Source: Symsagittifera roscoffensis (lineage: Eukaryota > Xenacoelomorpha > Acoela > Convolutidae). Taken from it: DNA of 64,000 nt. Each line of letters opens with the position of its first letter. Within the stretch, counting starts at the first letter, position 1. A program made the translations under genes and the position numbers. The stretch covers positions 560,001 through 624,000 of the forward strand of contig NC_087065.1 of NCBI RefSeq assembly GCF_963678635.1, read 5' to 3'. This document shows, in pieces, positions 11,184 to 20,006 of the stretch. The notes beneath the pieces are model-generated. The model was not told the origin of the DNA. It did no database searches and was given only the letters and a program-made list of their open reading frames with translations.

Positions 11184-11255
11184 TCAGCATTTAGCATAGT
11201 GGTAAGGCGTTCACTTTGAGATCGTCAGATCGTGTAACCGATCCCATGCCATGGA
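11184..11255 (+). repeat. tRNA-like sequence, probable SINE head or tRNA pseudogene
   Basis: TAGCATAGTGG at 11192-11202 matches the pol III A box (TRGCNNAGTGG) exactly. ACCGATCCC near 11238-11246 resembles a B box TTCGATCCC with two changes. The A-to-B spacing is about 35 bases, as in a tRNA. The stems do not pair well enough for a working tRNA, so a tRNA-derived SINE or decayed tRNA is more likely. Confidence 0.4.
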
Positions 11256-11700
11256 AAAGATAGTGTGTGAGAATGATTTCAATTTGGAAAAGGAATTTTA
11301 ATTTTCAGAAATCCCACCGGCATAAAATATATTGACCTATCTTTCTCTACACCTTTCAAAATAATGAAACTTGTTTTACTGAAAGAAGCGGATACTTCAA
11401 AAAAAATTGTATGTATTTTTCTCTCAGTAAACTAAACTATTTCTCCGGATTGAAAACCATTCTCTCGACCATATATTCTATTTCATCATCTGATTTCAAA
11501 GGTTAACAAAGTCATTTTTATGCAGACTATAATAAGTTTCATTTGATTGTTTTTTAAAAAAAACAAATCTGCATCGCGAGTAAGTCTGAGTTCGATGAGC
11601 CCTTCTGGTTTTGGGCCTCTTTGTTTTGTAGAACATTTGAACTGAAAATGTCTCGGTAAGTTTCTTGAGAATGTGTTAACACGTTAAGCTCTAAAATTTA

Positions 11701-12045
11701 ACAAAACTGCTTGTACCAAGGGGAAGCCCTGAATGTTCCGACTGTCCTTCAACGTCTTCGATAGTCATGTCCTTAGCGTCTAGTTAGAACGAACGATTTA
11801 TTTAGAACGAACGGATTAAGTAGCCGCTCACGCGTTAATAACACAAAGCTTTGCGCGTTAGTTGACCCAGTTTAGCCAAATTGGCAAATTTGAAACCTTT
11901 ATAACTGTTTCAAAAATGGTTACAGTTGAAGTATCATTTTTTTGAGCTCAAGACATCATTGGCCAGCTAAAAAGTCGAGTTTGGCCCGGATAAAAACTAC
12001 CCCGAGCACAAATATTCCGTCACTTTCTTCAAAAATGGGAGCAAA
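11701..12045 (-). mobile_element. Helentron-like element, copy 8 (diverged, internally deleted)
   Basis: The minus-strand 3' end (CAAAACTGC, GGGGAAGCCCT, TGTTCCGACTG) and the 5' portion (CCCCGAGCACAAATATTCCG) are recognisable. Several internal segments are missing and the 5' hairpin is lost. An old copy. Confidence 0.6.
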
Positions 12046-12097
12046 AACCCGCTGTCAATTATCCCGAGTAGAATATTATTTCCAGGCGTACCAGTTA

Positions 12098-12621
12098 TTG
12101 TTCCGATTTTTGATACGAAAGGGACGGAATATTTGTGCTCGGGTGGGTTTTTTTCCTTCAGACAAATTTCGACTTTTTAACTAGCCATTTTTGACGGAAT
12201 TTTTTATATCATTTGAAAGCTTAAATTTGAAAAGATATTTCACCTGTGATCATTTTTCGTAAAATTATGAGGGTTTAAAGATTGCCATTTTGGCCATTTT
12301 GACCAATTTGGGACAATTAACGCGCGATATAATTCGCGCTATTAACGCGTAAGCGGAGATTTAATCCGTCTTAGAAATCGTTCCGAATTGGTCGAAAGAA
12401 ACTTATTTGCCATAATTGATTTGTTCCAATGAGCGAAATTTATTGTTTTGAACTTTATATGGCGTGTGGGGGGATGACTTTCATAAAAAATTTCACATTT
12501 TAGAAAAAACAAATTTTGTTGTTGTTTTATTTCATTGAATTTTTTAATGTTATTTCTGCTCCATAAACCTTAAAAGGCAGTCGGAACATTCAAGGCTTCG
12601 CCCTGATACGAGCAGTCTTGT
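12098..12621 (+). mobile_element. Helentron-like element, copy 9 (full length, about 524 bp)
   Basis: Plus strand, with both hairpins and both inverted repeats (TTGTTCCGA and AGTCGGAACA). Shares the CATTTGAAAGCTT deletion and the GTTCCAATGAGCG phrase with copy 4, and is followed by the same linker in inverted order. Confidence 0.75.
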
Positions 12622-12757
12622 CTCTCTTTTTAAGATCAAAATATAATTAAATATAATCCATTATAATCTATTATAATCAATTATTTATTTGTCCATTTTT
12701 TGATACAATTATAATCAATTATAATTGATTATAATTGATTATAAACCATTATTTTTA
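12622..12757 (+). repeat. AT-rich linker, first plus-strand copy
   Basis: Begins CTCTCTTTTTAAGATC and ends ACCATTATTTTTA. Essentially the same as 13297-13432 and the reverse complement of 8068-8193. Rich in TATAATCAATTATAATTGAT palindromes. Confidence 0.7.
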
Positions 12758-13296
12758 TTGTTCCGACTTTCGATACGAAAGGGACGGAATATTTGTGCTC
12801 GGGTGGGTTTTTTTCCTTCAGACAAATTTCGACTTTTTAACTAGCCATTTTTGACGGAATTTTTTATATCATTCAAAAGGTATTGTTGTCTTGAGCTTAA
12901 AATTGAAAAAATATTTCTCCTGTGATTATTTTTCGTAAAGCTATGAGGGTTTAAATTTGCCATTTTGACCATTTTGACCATTTTGGGACAATTAACGCGC
13001 AATATAACTCGCGCTATTAACGCGTAAGCGGAGATTTAATCCGTCTTAGAAATCGTTCCGAATTGGTCGAAAGAAACTTATTTGCCATAATTGATTTGTT
13101 CCAATGAGCGAAATTTATTGTTTTGAACTTTATATGGCGTGTGGGGGGATGACTTTCATAAAAAATTTCACATTTTAGAAAAAACAAATTTTGTTGTTGT
13201 TTTATTTCATTGAATTTTTTAATGTTATTTCTGCTCCATAAACCTTAAAAGGCAGTCGGAACATTCAAGGCTTCGCCCTGATACGAGCAGTCTTGT
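12758..13296 (+). mobile_element. Helentron-like element, copy 10 (full length, about 539 bp)
   Basis: Complete. Its 3' half matches copy 9 almost exactly, while its 5' half matches copy 11. This is what unequal crossing over between adjacent copies would produce. Confidence 0.75.
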
Positions 13297-13432
13297 CTCT
13301 CTTTTTAAGATCAAAATATAATTAAATATAATCCATTATAATCTATTATAATCAATTATTTATTTGTCCATTTTTTGATACAATTATAATCAATTATAAT
13401 TGATTATAATTGATTATAAACCATTATTTTTA
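13297..13432 (+). repeat. AT-rich linker, second plus-strand copy
   Basis: Near-identical repeat of 12622-12757, again between two element copies. Together with copy 10 it forms a tandem unit of about 675 bp. Confidence 0.7.
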
Positions 13433-13969
13433 TTGTTCCGACTTTCGATACGAAAGGGACGGAATATTTGTGCTCGGGTGGGTTTTTTTCCTTCAGACAA
13501 ATTTCGACTTTTTAACTAGCCATTTTTGACGGAATTTTTTATATCATTCAAAAGGTATTGTTGTCCTGAGCTTAAAATTGAAAAAATATTTCTCCTGTGA
13601 TTATTTTTCGTAAAGCTATGAGGGTTTAAATTTGCCATTTTGACCATTTTGACCATTTTGGGACAATTAACGCGCAATATAACTCGCGCTATTAACGTGT
13701 AAGCGGAGATTTAATCCATCTTAGAAATCGTTCCAAATTGATTGAACGAAGCTTATTTGCCATACTTGATTTGTTACAAGGGACGAAATCTATCCTTTTG
13801 TACTTTATATGACGTGTGGGAAGATGATTTCCATAAAAAAAATTTCAAATTTTAGAAACAAAAAATTCATTTTTTTATTTCATTTAATTTTTTTATGTTA
13901 TTACTGCTCCATAAACCTTAAAAGGCAGTCAGAACATTCAGGGCTTCGCCCTGATACGAGCACTCTTGT
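13433..13969 (+). mobile_element. Helentron-like element, copy 11 (full length, about 537 bp)
   Basis: Both ends are present; the terminus reads CACTCTTG with one change. The 5' half is like copy 10. The 3' half is a different lineage (GATTTGTTACAAGGGACG), which marks a recombination breakpoint inside the element. Confidence 0.73.
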
Positions 13970-13975
13970 TTGTTT

Positions 13976-14471
13976 TTGTTCCGACTTTCGTAACGAAAAT
14001 AAGGAATTATTTGGGCTCGGGGTGGGTTTTTTCAATCCGACTTTTTAACTAGCCATTTTTATATCATTCAAAAGGTATTGATGTCCTGAGCTTAGGTTTG
14101 AAAAGATATTCTACCTGCGTAAAGTTATGAGGGTTTGAATATTGCCATTTTAGCCAATTTGAGTCAATTAACGCGTGATACATTTCGCACTGTTAACGCG
14201 TAAGCAGAGATTTAATCGTCTTAGATGTCGTTCCAAATTGGTAGAAGGAAGCTTATTTGCCATAATTGACTTGTCACTAGGAGCGAAATTTATCACTTTG
14301 TACTTTATATGACGTGAGGGGGATGATTTTCACAAAAAAATCTGAGAATTTATAAAAAAAAAAAATTATTTTATTTTTATTATAATTAATTTTTTCACGT
14401 CATTACTGCTTCATAGGCCTTAAAAGGCAATCGGAACAATCAGGGCTTCCTCCTGACTTGAGCAGTCTTGT
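13976..14471 (+). mobile_element. Helentron-like element, copy 12 (near full length, about 496 bp, diverged)
   Basis: Starts TTGTTCCGACTTTCGTAACG only six bases after copy 11 ends. Ends in a weakened hairpin (CAGGGCTTCCTCCTGAC) and AGCAGTCTTG. More diverged than its neighbours, with several internal deletions. Confidence 0.68.
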
Positions 14472-14548
14472 CTGAGTTTATCGATGAAAGGAAGTGAAAT
14501 TATCCACTTCCTCTCTATGCTAAATTTTAGTCCAAAATATAAAGCTTT

Positions 14549-14765
14549 TTGTTCCAACTTTTTGAAGAAAGTGACGGACTATTTGTGCTAGGGTTGATTT
14601 CTCCAGACAAGTTTCCGCATTTTTACTAGAATGTTTTGAAGGATTTTTGTGTAATCAACCAAAATATATTGTTACACTGAGATCCAAATTAGAAACAATA
14701 CTTCACCTGCGATAATTTTCATTAAGTTATGAGGGTTTAAAGTTTGACAGTGTGGCCAAATTAAG
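14549..14765 (+). mobile_element. Helentron-like element, copy 13, left part (old, interrupted)
   Basis: TTGTTCCAACTTTTTG, GTGACGGACTATTTGTGCT and AGTTATGAGGGTTTAAAG follow the element order with heavy divergence. The sequence breaks at GCCAAATTAAG, where copy 14 is inserted, and resumes after 15305. Confidence 0.6.
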
Positions 14766-15305
14766 ACAAGACTGCTGGTATCAGGGCGAAGCCCTGAATG
14801 TTCCGACTGCCCATTATGGTTTATGGAGCAGTAAAATCATTAAAAAACTAAAAAGTAATAAAACAAAATGAATTTTTTTTTTTTTTCAAAAATTTGAATT
14901 TTTTTAAATAAAAATCATCACCCCACACGCCATGTAAAGTACTAAAGGATAGATTTCGCTACTTGTAACAAATCAATTATGGTAAATAAGCTTCGTTAAA
15001 CCAATTTGGAACGATTTCTAAGACGGATTAACTCTCCGCTTACGCGTTAATAGCGCGAAATATATCGCGCGTTAATTGTCGTAAAATTGGCCAAAATGGC
15101 AATGTTTAAACCCTCATAACTTTACGAAAAATGATCACAGGTGAAATATCTTTTCAATTTTGAGCTCAGGACAACAATGCCTTTCGAATGATATAAAAAA
15201 ATTCCGTCAAAAATGGCTAGTTAAAATGTCGAAATTTGTCTGAAGAAAAAAAAACCCACCCCGAGCACAAATATTCCGTTACTTTCGTATCGAAAGTCGG
15301 AACAA
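14766..15305 (-). mobile_element. Helentron-like element, copy 14 (full length, nested in copy 13)
   Basis: Complete minus-strand copy with both hairpins, closer to the family consensus than the copy it interrupts. Its flanks on the minus strand are T and T, and no target duplication is seen, as expected for Helentron insertion. Confidence 0.75.
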
Positions 15306-15460
15306 AAATTAAAGCGCATGAAATTTTTGGACGTTAAAACGTTAGGTTATTTAGTCGTAAGCGGAGATTTTTTTCGTCGTACAAACCGTTCCAAATTGAA
15401 TTGAGGCATCCTCTTTGCTCTTTTAAATGATTCATTAATTAAAACCTCGATCTTGAAAGT
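15306..15460 (+). mobile_element. Helentron-like element, copy 13, right part
   Basis: After the nested copy, TTAAAACGTTAGGTTATTTA, GTAAGCGGAGATTTTTTTCG and CGTTCCAAATTG continue the element order where the left part stopped. The 3' hairpin end is not recognisable; decay is too great to place the boundary exactly. Confidence 0.5.
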
Positions 15461-15625
15461 AGTCAAAATTGGCTGAAAAAAAAGCATTATTACGCTATAA
15501 AAACTACCCAGCAATGTGTGGTCGGAATCATAATATTGCCAAGTTGTCAGCATGCATGTTGAGCCGTGAATGAGTCATTTGTACTAATTGCATGATGGTG
15601 AAAAGTATACTCTGTGACTTTTCAG

Positions 15626-15755
15626 CAGACGCTGTGCAGAGATGTAATTCAAAATCTGGAGGGAGGTCAATGTTGGAATCTGCAGTGCATACTGCATACA
15701 GCTGTCGCGCTGCTGGCTACTACTTCACCTGTCCTGTAGTGTACCTGCTTCTTAG
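15626..15755 (+). CDS. LAMP-like glycoprotein, exon 4 (third conserved cysteine)
   Basis: Encodes residues 174 (split) to 216 plus two bases. Entered in phase 1 from exon 3 through acceptor GACTTTTCAG; the whole 130 bases stay open in that phase. Seen: a Ser/Gly linker (C180NSKSGG), then ESAVHTAYSCRAAGYYFTC (191-209), then PVVYLLLR. Known: LAMP domains have a 'vxxxYxC' element carrying Cys 3, followed by a strand. Y198-S-C200 fits. Two extra cysteines (C180, C209) are not part of the usual four and may pair with each other. The exon ends at CTTAG|GTAATA, phase 2. It is too small and diverged to be certain alone; phase agreement with exons 3 and 5 supports it. Confidence 0.68.
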
Positions 15756-15892
15756 GTAATACTGCAGCAAACCCCCCTTCTCCTTCTCATCAATGCTTTT
15801 TTAGACGCATGCTGTTTAAATATTTAATTTTAATTTATTCAGTGGGAATATGTTATTTTTACTGAATCTGTATAGGTCTTTTTCTTGCTTAG
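15756..15892 (+). other. Intron 4 of the LAMP-like gene (137 bp)
   Basis: Short intron, donor GTAATACTG, branch-like TACTGAAT near 15859, pyrimidine-rich tract and acceptor TTTTTCTTGCTTAG ending at 15892. It is free of mobile elements, unlike the other introns. Confidence 0.65.
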
Positions 15893-16041
15893 GTTTGAGA
15901 ATGTAAGACTGTTTCCAGTGGAAGATGGTGGCGAGAGTGAAGACGGATCAGTGCCAGCATTGATTCCTGTGCATCATTGTCAGCTGGACAGTCTGCCCCC
16001 CCGTCTCTACTCCACCAGCCCCACTCACGCTGCATTGTCAG
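15893..16041 (+). CDS. LAMP-like glycoprotein, exon 5 (end of the LAMP domain)
   Basis: Entered in phase 2 and completing Arg217. Seen: FENVRLFPVEDGG (218-230), an acidic/Gly stretch, then VHHCQLD (243-249), then a Pro/Ser/Thr-rich tail SLPPRLYSTSPTHAALS. Known: LAMP domains close with a strand like 'fxNVxlqpf' and a final Cys followed by xxD; C246 would pair with C200. After this point the family has a hinge or a transmembrane helix with a GYxxPhi tail, which is not encoded here. Two endings are possible. The exon may be spliced at TCAG|GTTCAT (phase 1) to a further exon, chosen here because the family needs a membrane anchor. Or it may read on to TAA at 16056-16058, giving a 271-residue soluble protein. 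The donor is only moderate. Confidence 0.68.
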
Positions 16042-16150
16042 GTTCATTACACTATTAACAGTTCATCATCTTCGCACAAGCAAATCTTGTGCTATAGTAT
16101 TGAACTCTCTTTTTTCCAACCTAAGTCGCAAATATTGTTGCGACAAAATG

Positions 16151-16207
16151 TGTTCATTTTGAAAGTGTTCATTTTGAAAGTGTTCATTTTGAAAGTGTTC
16201 ATTTTGA
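16151..16207. repeat. 15-bp minisatellite, about four units
   Basis: TGTTCATTTTGAAAG is repeated three full times and a fourth partial time without changes, which suggests recent slippage. In one frame it reads as repeated VFILK, but the surrounding frame is not a gene. Confidence 0.85.
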
Positions 16208-16296
16208 TCAATAACCAGCTATTAAGTACAGCCAATGCTAAGGATAGTAACACATACTATTTTATTACAAATAGCACTTTAGCTTCAATGTTTCAT

Positions 16297-16370
16297 GGAG
16301 CTGTAGCGTAGAAGTAAGCAAGGAGAGCGGCAGCAAAATAAGAGGGTTCGAACCTGAGAAGGGTCGGATG
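16297..16370 (+). repeat. tRNA-like sequence, probable SINE head
   Basis: TAGCGTAGAAG at 16304-16314 fits the A box and GGTTCGAACCT at 16345-16355 fits the B box (GGTTCGANNCC), about 31 bases apart as in a tRNA. The T stem does not pair beyond two positions and no acceptor stem forms, so it is unlikely to be a working tRNA. Pol III promoter activity is possible. Confidence 0.42.
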
Positions 16371-17027
16371 TTTTTAATGAGCTTTATCGTATACTAGTTA
16401 AAATGCGTCCGCGTTATAGATTGAAGCATATTAGTTGGTAATTTTTTTTGGCTCTTTTTCCTTTTCCCCCCACCTGCAAATTTTTACATGTGAATTTGTT
16501 GACCAAATTGTCCGATTCTAATGAAAATTTACATACGGACTAATAAGGCCACGACAAACACATTTGGTCTCCATACACAACCTCGTAAAACCACTCGTTA
16601 CACCTACATATTGAAGCTCGTGTGAGGTGGGGGGAAAAAGAAAAAGACCCCTCTTTTTTCAAATTGACTGGTACTGCTAATGCGTCATAATTGGCTTGCG
16701 TCACTTAGAAATTATGTAGCAATACGAGGCCAAACTAGTCACTGGATAGGCGCACCATTTTGTGTATGTATGTTCCTGGATTCCAGAGACAAGTCTTTAA
16801 ACATTGTAAAATTGTGTCAGAACGATCAAAGAAAATGAAATAACAAAAGAAGAACAAAAGGAGCGTCCTTGTTGCGGAATTCGCTTACAATTCACAAAAT
16901 GCACAATTTGGCCTCGTAATGAGACTCATAATTTATTTAATTTTTGTCAATAATGCCTAAATCTCTATTTTTTATGCAATCTTATAGTTCTCGAGTCACA
17001 CCACGCGCTAAAAACGTCATTAATTTG

Positions 17028-17043
17028 GCAAAAAAATTTTCTG
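17028..17043. repeat. 16-bp direct repeat flanking the inverted repeat (left copy)
   Basis: GCAAAAAAATTTTCTG occurs here and again at 17625-17640, on the other side of the large inverted repeat. Both copies are exact. It could be a remnant of insertion or of the duplication event, or chance in AT-rich DNA. Confidence 0.5.
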
Positions 17044-17146
17044 CTGTTTTTTATGGTCGGAACATTCTGTGCTACTTGCGCAGCAACCGGCCATCCTTGT
17101 TGACCATTTCTTTTTTGCTGCTTATTTTTTGTTGATTGAAAAAAAA

Positions 17147-17607
17147 ATCAGCCAAAAAACCGAGAAAAATTACGAAAAAAAATTTATAATAAAAAAATCG
17201 GACTCGTACTTTTAAAAAGCGCAAGGTTTCGATAATCTTATAATATATATAATAAAATCTGCAAACTAGGTTTTTGCACAGATTAAACCGAGAAAGAAAT
17301 ATTAACCACAAAATAAAAAAAGAACAGTTAAACAAACACAAAAAAAAACACGTTATCATGCAATATTATGAACCGATAAGTTCATAATATTGCATGATAA
17401 CGTGTTTTTTTTTTGTGTTTGTTTAACTGTTCTTTTTTTATTTTGTGGTTAATATTTCTTTCTCGGTTTAATCTGTGCAAAAACCTAATTTGCAGATTTT
17501 ATTATATATATTATAAGATTATCGAAACCTTGCGCTTTTTAAAAGTACGAGTCCGATTTTTTTATTATAAATTTTTTTTCGTAATTTTTCTCGGTTTTTT
17601 GGCTGAT
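17147..17607. repeat. Large near-perfect inverted repeat (arms about 227 bp, 6-nt loop)
   Basis: Left arm 17147-17373 starts ATCAGCC; right arm 17380-17607 ends GGCTGAT; the centre is GAAC-CGATAA-GTTC. Only about one substitution (CTGCAAACTAGG versus CTGCAAATTAGG) and a one-base length change in an A tract separate the arms. As RNA it would form a long hairpin, and as DNA a cruciform. Mirror-image frames on the two strands come from the palindrome and are not genes. Possible sources are a fold-back transposon, a recent inverted duplication, or an assembly artefact. Confidence 0.9.
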
Positions 17608-18645
17608 CAAGAAAACATGTACTTGCAAAAAAATTTTCTGTCCGTGAAAACTGTTTTTATACAAATGCGTAAGAAATTGACCTCGCTTCGTTATGAAAGC
17701 TCATAATCTTCGAAGCCCTTGCTATTTGATCTAATCGTAGGAGCCTAAAATGTGAAATTTGAATTCCGATCTAGAATTCGAAAAAAGTTCCAATTTTTAT
17801 AGTAGTAAAAAAGAACAGAACCCAATTTTTTTTAATCTTCGCAATTCGATTTTTTTTTTGTAAATTTTGATTAGCCGGACTATTGTTTGTCGGCTTGTTT
17901 TTGTCGGCTGACTTCTCAAAGCATAAGCTTATTGAAAAAAAGTTTTCACCATTTTTCGGTGTCTATTCAAAATGTGTAAAGATGCAGTTAATTCTGTTTA
18001 CTTTCTAACTAAAATCGTTCTACTGCGTTTTGCCTCGAGCGTTCGTCGGCTCAAATAAAATGTTGCTTGTTATATCAGTCTAGGTACTTTATATAAGGTC
18101 TTTTTTAAGGAACCAAAAGATTTATGATAGGTTTTTGTGCTTCGTTGAAAGTAAGAACTTGGATTCTTCTTCTTTCATAGCTTAAAACTTGTTTTGACGG
18201 TAGCTTTGGCCCAAAAGTCGTGGTATCAATAAACATCTGCCAAAAAACACTGAATAAAAATTGTCTTAGTTTTAAATTAAGGCTTTTGGTATTGTGTTTT
18301 TCGTTTTGATTTCATCAAGCTGAAAGTCAGTCAATACGTACAACTGAAATTTTGGTAGATCTAGTTTTTTATAAACGAAGAAATTGATTAAAAGGTTTAT
18401 AAAATTTATGACTTTTAATTTGAAGGTGTTATGACTTTTAATTTGACTTTTAATTTATGTCAAGGTGTTATGACTTTTAATTTGAACATATTTATAATTT
18501 TGATTCAGCTTGACGATTTTCGGTTGCCAAAGTTGCCAAATGTGCGCCACGATATTTTTAGATAATTTAAAGGATCTCTACCTGTGAATGCGCATCATTT
18601 TAGGCGGTCGTAATTCATTAAATTGTGGTAGTATCAGTGCTCAAA
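17608..18645. other. AT-rich non-coding sequence before the satellite
   Basis: No coding sequence, RNA gene or transposon end is recognised. It contains the direct repeats at 18408-18486. The left edge of the satellite begins inside a unit, about 20 bases before the first TAG, with TGTTTTCTGTTGCCTAG. Confidence 0.5.
18408..18486. repeat. Short direct repeats
   Basis: TATGACTTTTAATTTGA occurs at about 18408, 18430 and 18469, the last two inside the longer phrase AAGGTGTTATGACTTTTAAT. A local slippage duplication. Confidence 0.75.
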
Positions 18646-18871
18646 ATGTGTTTTCTGTTGCCTAGTGTGTGTGGCGACTGTGTTTGCAGTGGAGGTTCTG
18701 GTGCGACTGGTGGCCTGGATTGTGTGATGGAGGATGTTTCTAATACTATGTTGTTTTCTGTTGTCTAGTGTGTTTGGCGACTGTGTTTGCAGTGGAGGTT
18801 CTAGTGGGACTGCTGGCCTGGATTGTGTGTTGAAAGATATCTCTAATATTATGTTGTTTTCTGTTGCCTAG

Positions 18872-19180
18872 TGTGTTTGGCGACTGTGTTTGCAGTTGGG
18901 GTTCTAGTGGGACTGGTGGCCTGGATTGTGTGTTGGAGGATGTTTCTAATACTATGTTGTTTTCTGTTGCCTAGTGTGTTTGGCGACTGTGTTTGCAGTT
19001 GGGGTTCTAGTGGGACTGGTGGCCTGGATTGTGTGTTGGAGGATGTTTCTAATACTATGTTGTTTTCTGTTGCCTAGTGTGTTTGGCGACTGTGTTTGCA
19101 GTTGGGGTTCTAGTGGGACTGGTGGCCTGGATTGTGTGTTGGAGGATGTTTCTAATACTATGTTATTTTCAGTTTCCTAG
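18872..19180 (+). repeat. Run of near-identical satellite units
   Basis: Three consecutive units are almost identical to each other (all with GCAGTTGGGGTTCTAGTGGG), in contrast to their more diverged neighbours. This local homogenisation close to the left edge suggests recent slippage or conversion. Confidence 0.8.
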
Positions 19181-20006
19181 TGTGTGTGGCGGCTGTGTGT
19201 GCAGTGGGGGTTCTAGTGGGACTGCTAGTGTGGATTTTGTGTTGAATGATGTTTCTAATACTATGTTTTTTTTTTTCTGTTTCCTAGTGTGTTTGGCGAC
19301 TGTGTTTGCAGTGGAGGTTCTAGTGGGACTGCTGGCCTGGATTGTGTGTTGAAAGATATCTCTAATATTATGTTGTTTTCTGTTGCCTAGTGTGTTTGGC
19401 GACTGTGTTTGCAGTTGGGGTTCTAGTGGGACTGGTGGCCTGGATTGTGTGTTGGAGGATGTTTCTAATACTATGTTGTTTTTTTTTGCGTAGTGTGTGT
19501 GGCGACTGTGTTCGCAGTGGGGGTTCTAGTGGGACTGGTGGCCTGGATTGTGTGTTGGAGGATGTTTCTAATACTATGTTGTTTTTTTTGCGTAGTGTGT
19601 GTCGCGACTGTGTGTGCAGTGGAGGTTCTAGTGGGACTGGTGGCCTGGATTGTGTGTTGGAAGATGCTTCTAATACTATGTTGTTTTCTGTTGCCTAGTG
19701 TATGTGGCGGCAGTGTTTGCACTGGGGGTTCTAGTGGGACTGGTGGCCTGGATTGTGTGTTGGAAGATGTTTCTAATACTATGTTGTCTTCTGTTGCCTA
19801 GTGTGTGTGGCGACTGTGTTCGCAGTGGGGGTTCTAGTGGGACTGGTGGCCTGGATTGTGTGTTGGAGGATTTTTCTAATACTATATTGTTTTCTGTTGT
19901 CTAATGTGTGTAGCGACTGTGTAACCAGTAGAGATTCTAGTGGGGTTGGTGGCCTGGATTATGTGTTGGAAGATGTTTCCAATACTATGTTGTTTTCTGT
20001 TGCCTA

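Larger units (their letters stand above)
9791..15625 (+). other. Intron 3 of the LAMP-like gene, crowded with Helentron copies
   Basis: Donor GTGAGT at 9791, acceptor GACTTTTCAG ending at 15625. Nine element copies or fragments occupy most of it. The remaining unique pieces over 300 bp are 9791-10129 and 11,256-11,700 (AT-rich, no feature seen). The piece 15,306-15,625 begins with the far half of an interrupted older element. Confidence 0.6.
16042..17146. other. AT-rich non-coding sequence after exon 5
   Basis: Apart from the 15-bp minisatellite and the tRNA-like sequence listed separately, nothing is recognised. No hydrophobic exon or GYxxPhi-type tail was found on the plus strand. It is either the last intron or the 3' flank. 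Confidence 0.5.

Noticed and set aside
11184-11255. Functional tRNA gene
   Set aside because: A and B boxes are present, but the T arm and acceptor stem do not pair properly.
16297-16370. Functional tRNA gene
   Set aside because: The B box is perfect but the T stem fails after two pairs and no acceptor stem is visible.
17072-17706. Two nearly identical hydrophobic frames of 95 and 97 codons on opposite strands
   Set aside because: They are mirror images produced by the large inverted repeat; composition is poly-A/T and there is no family match.
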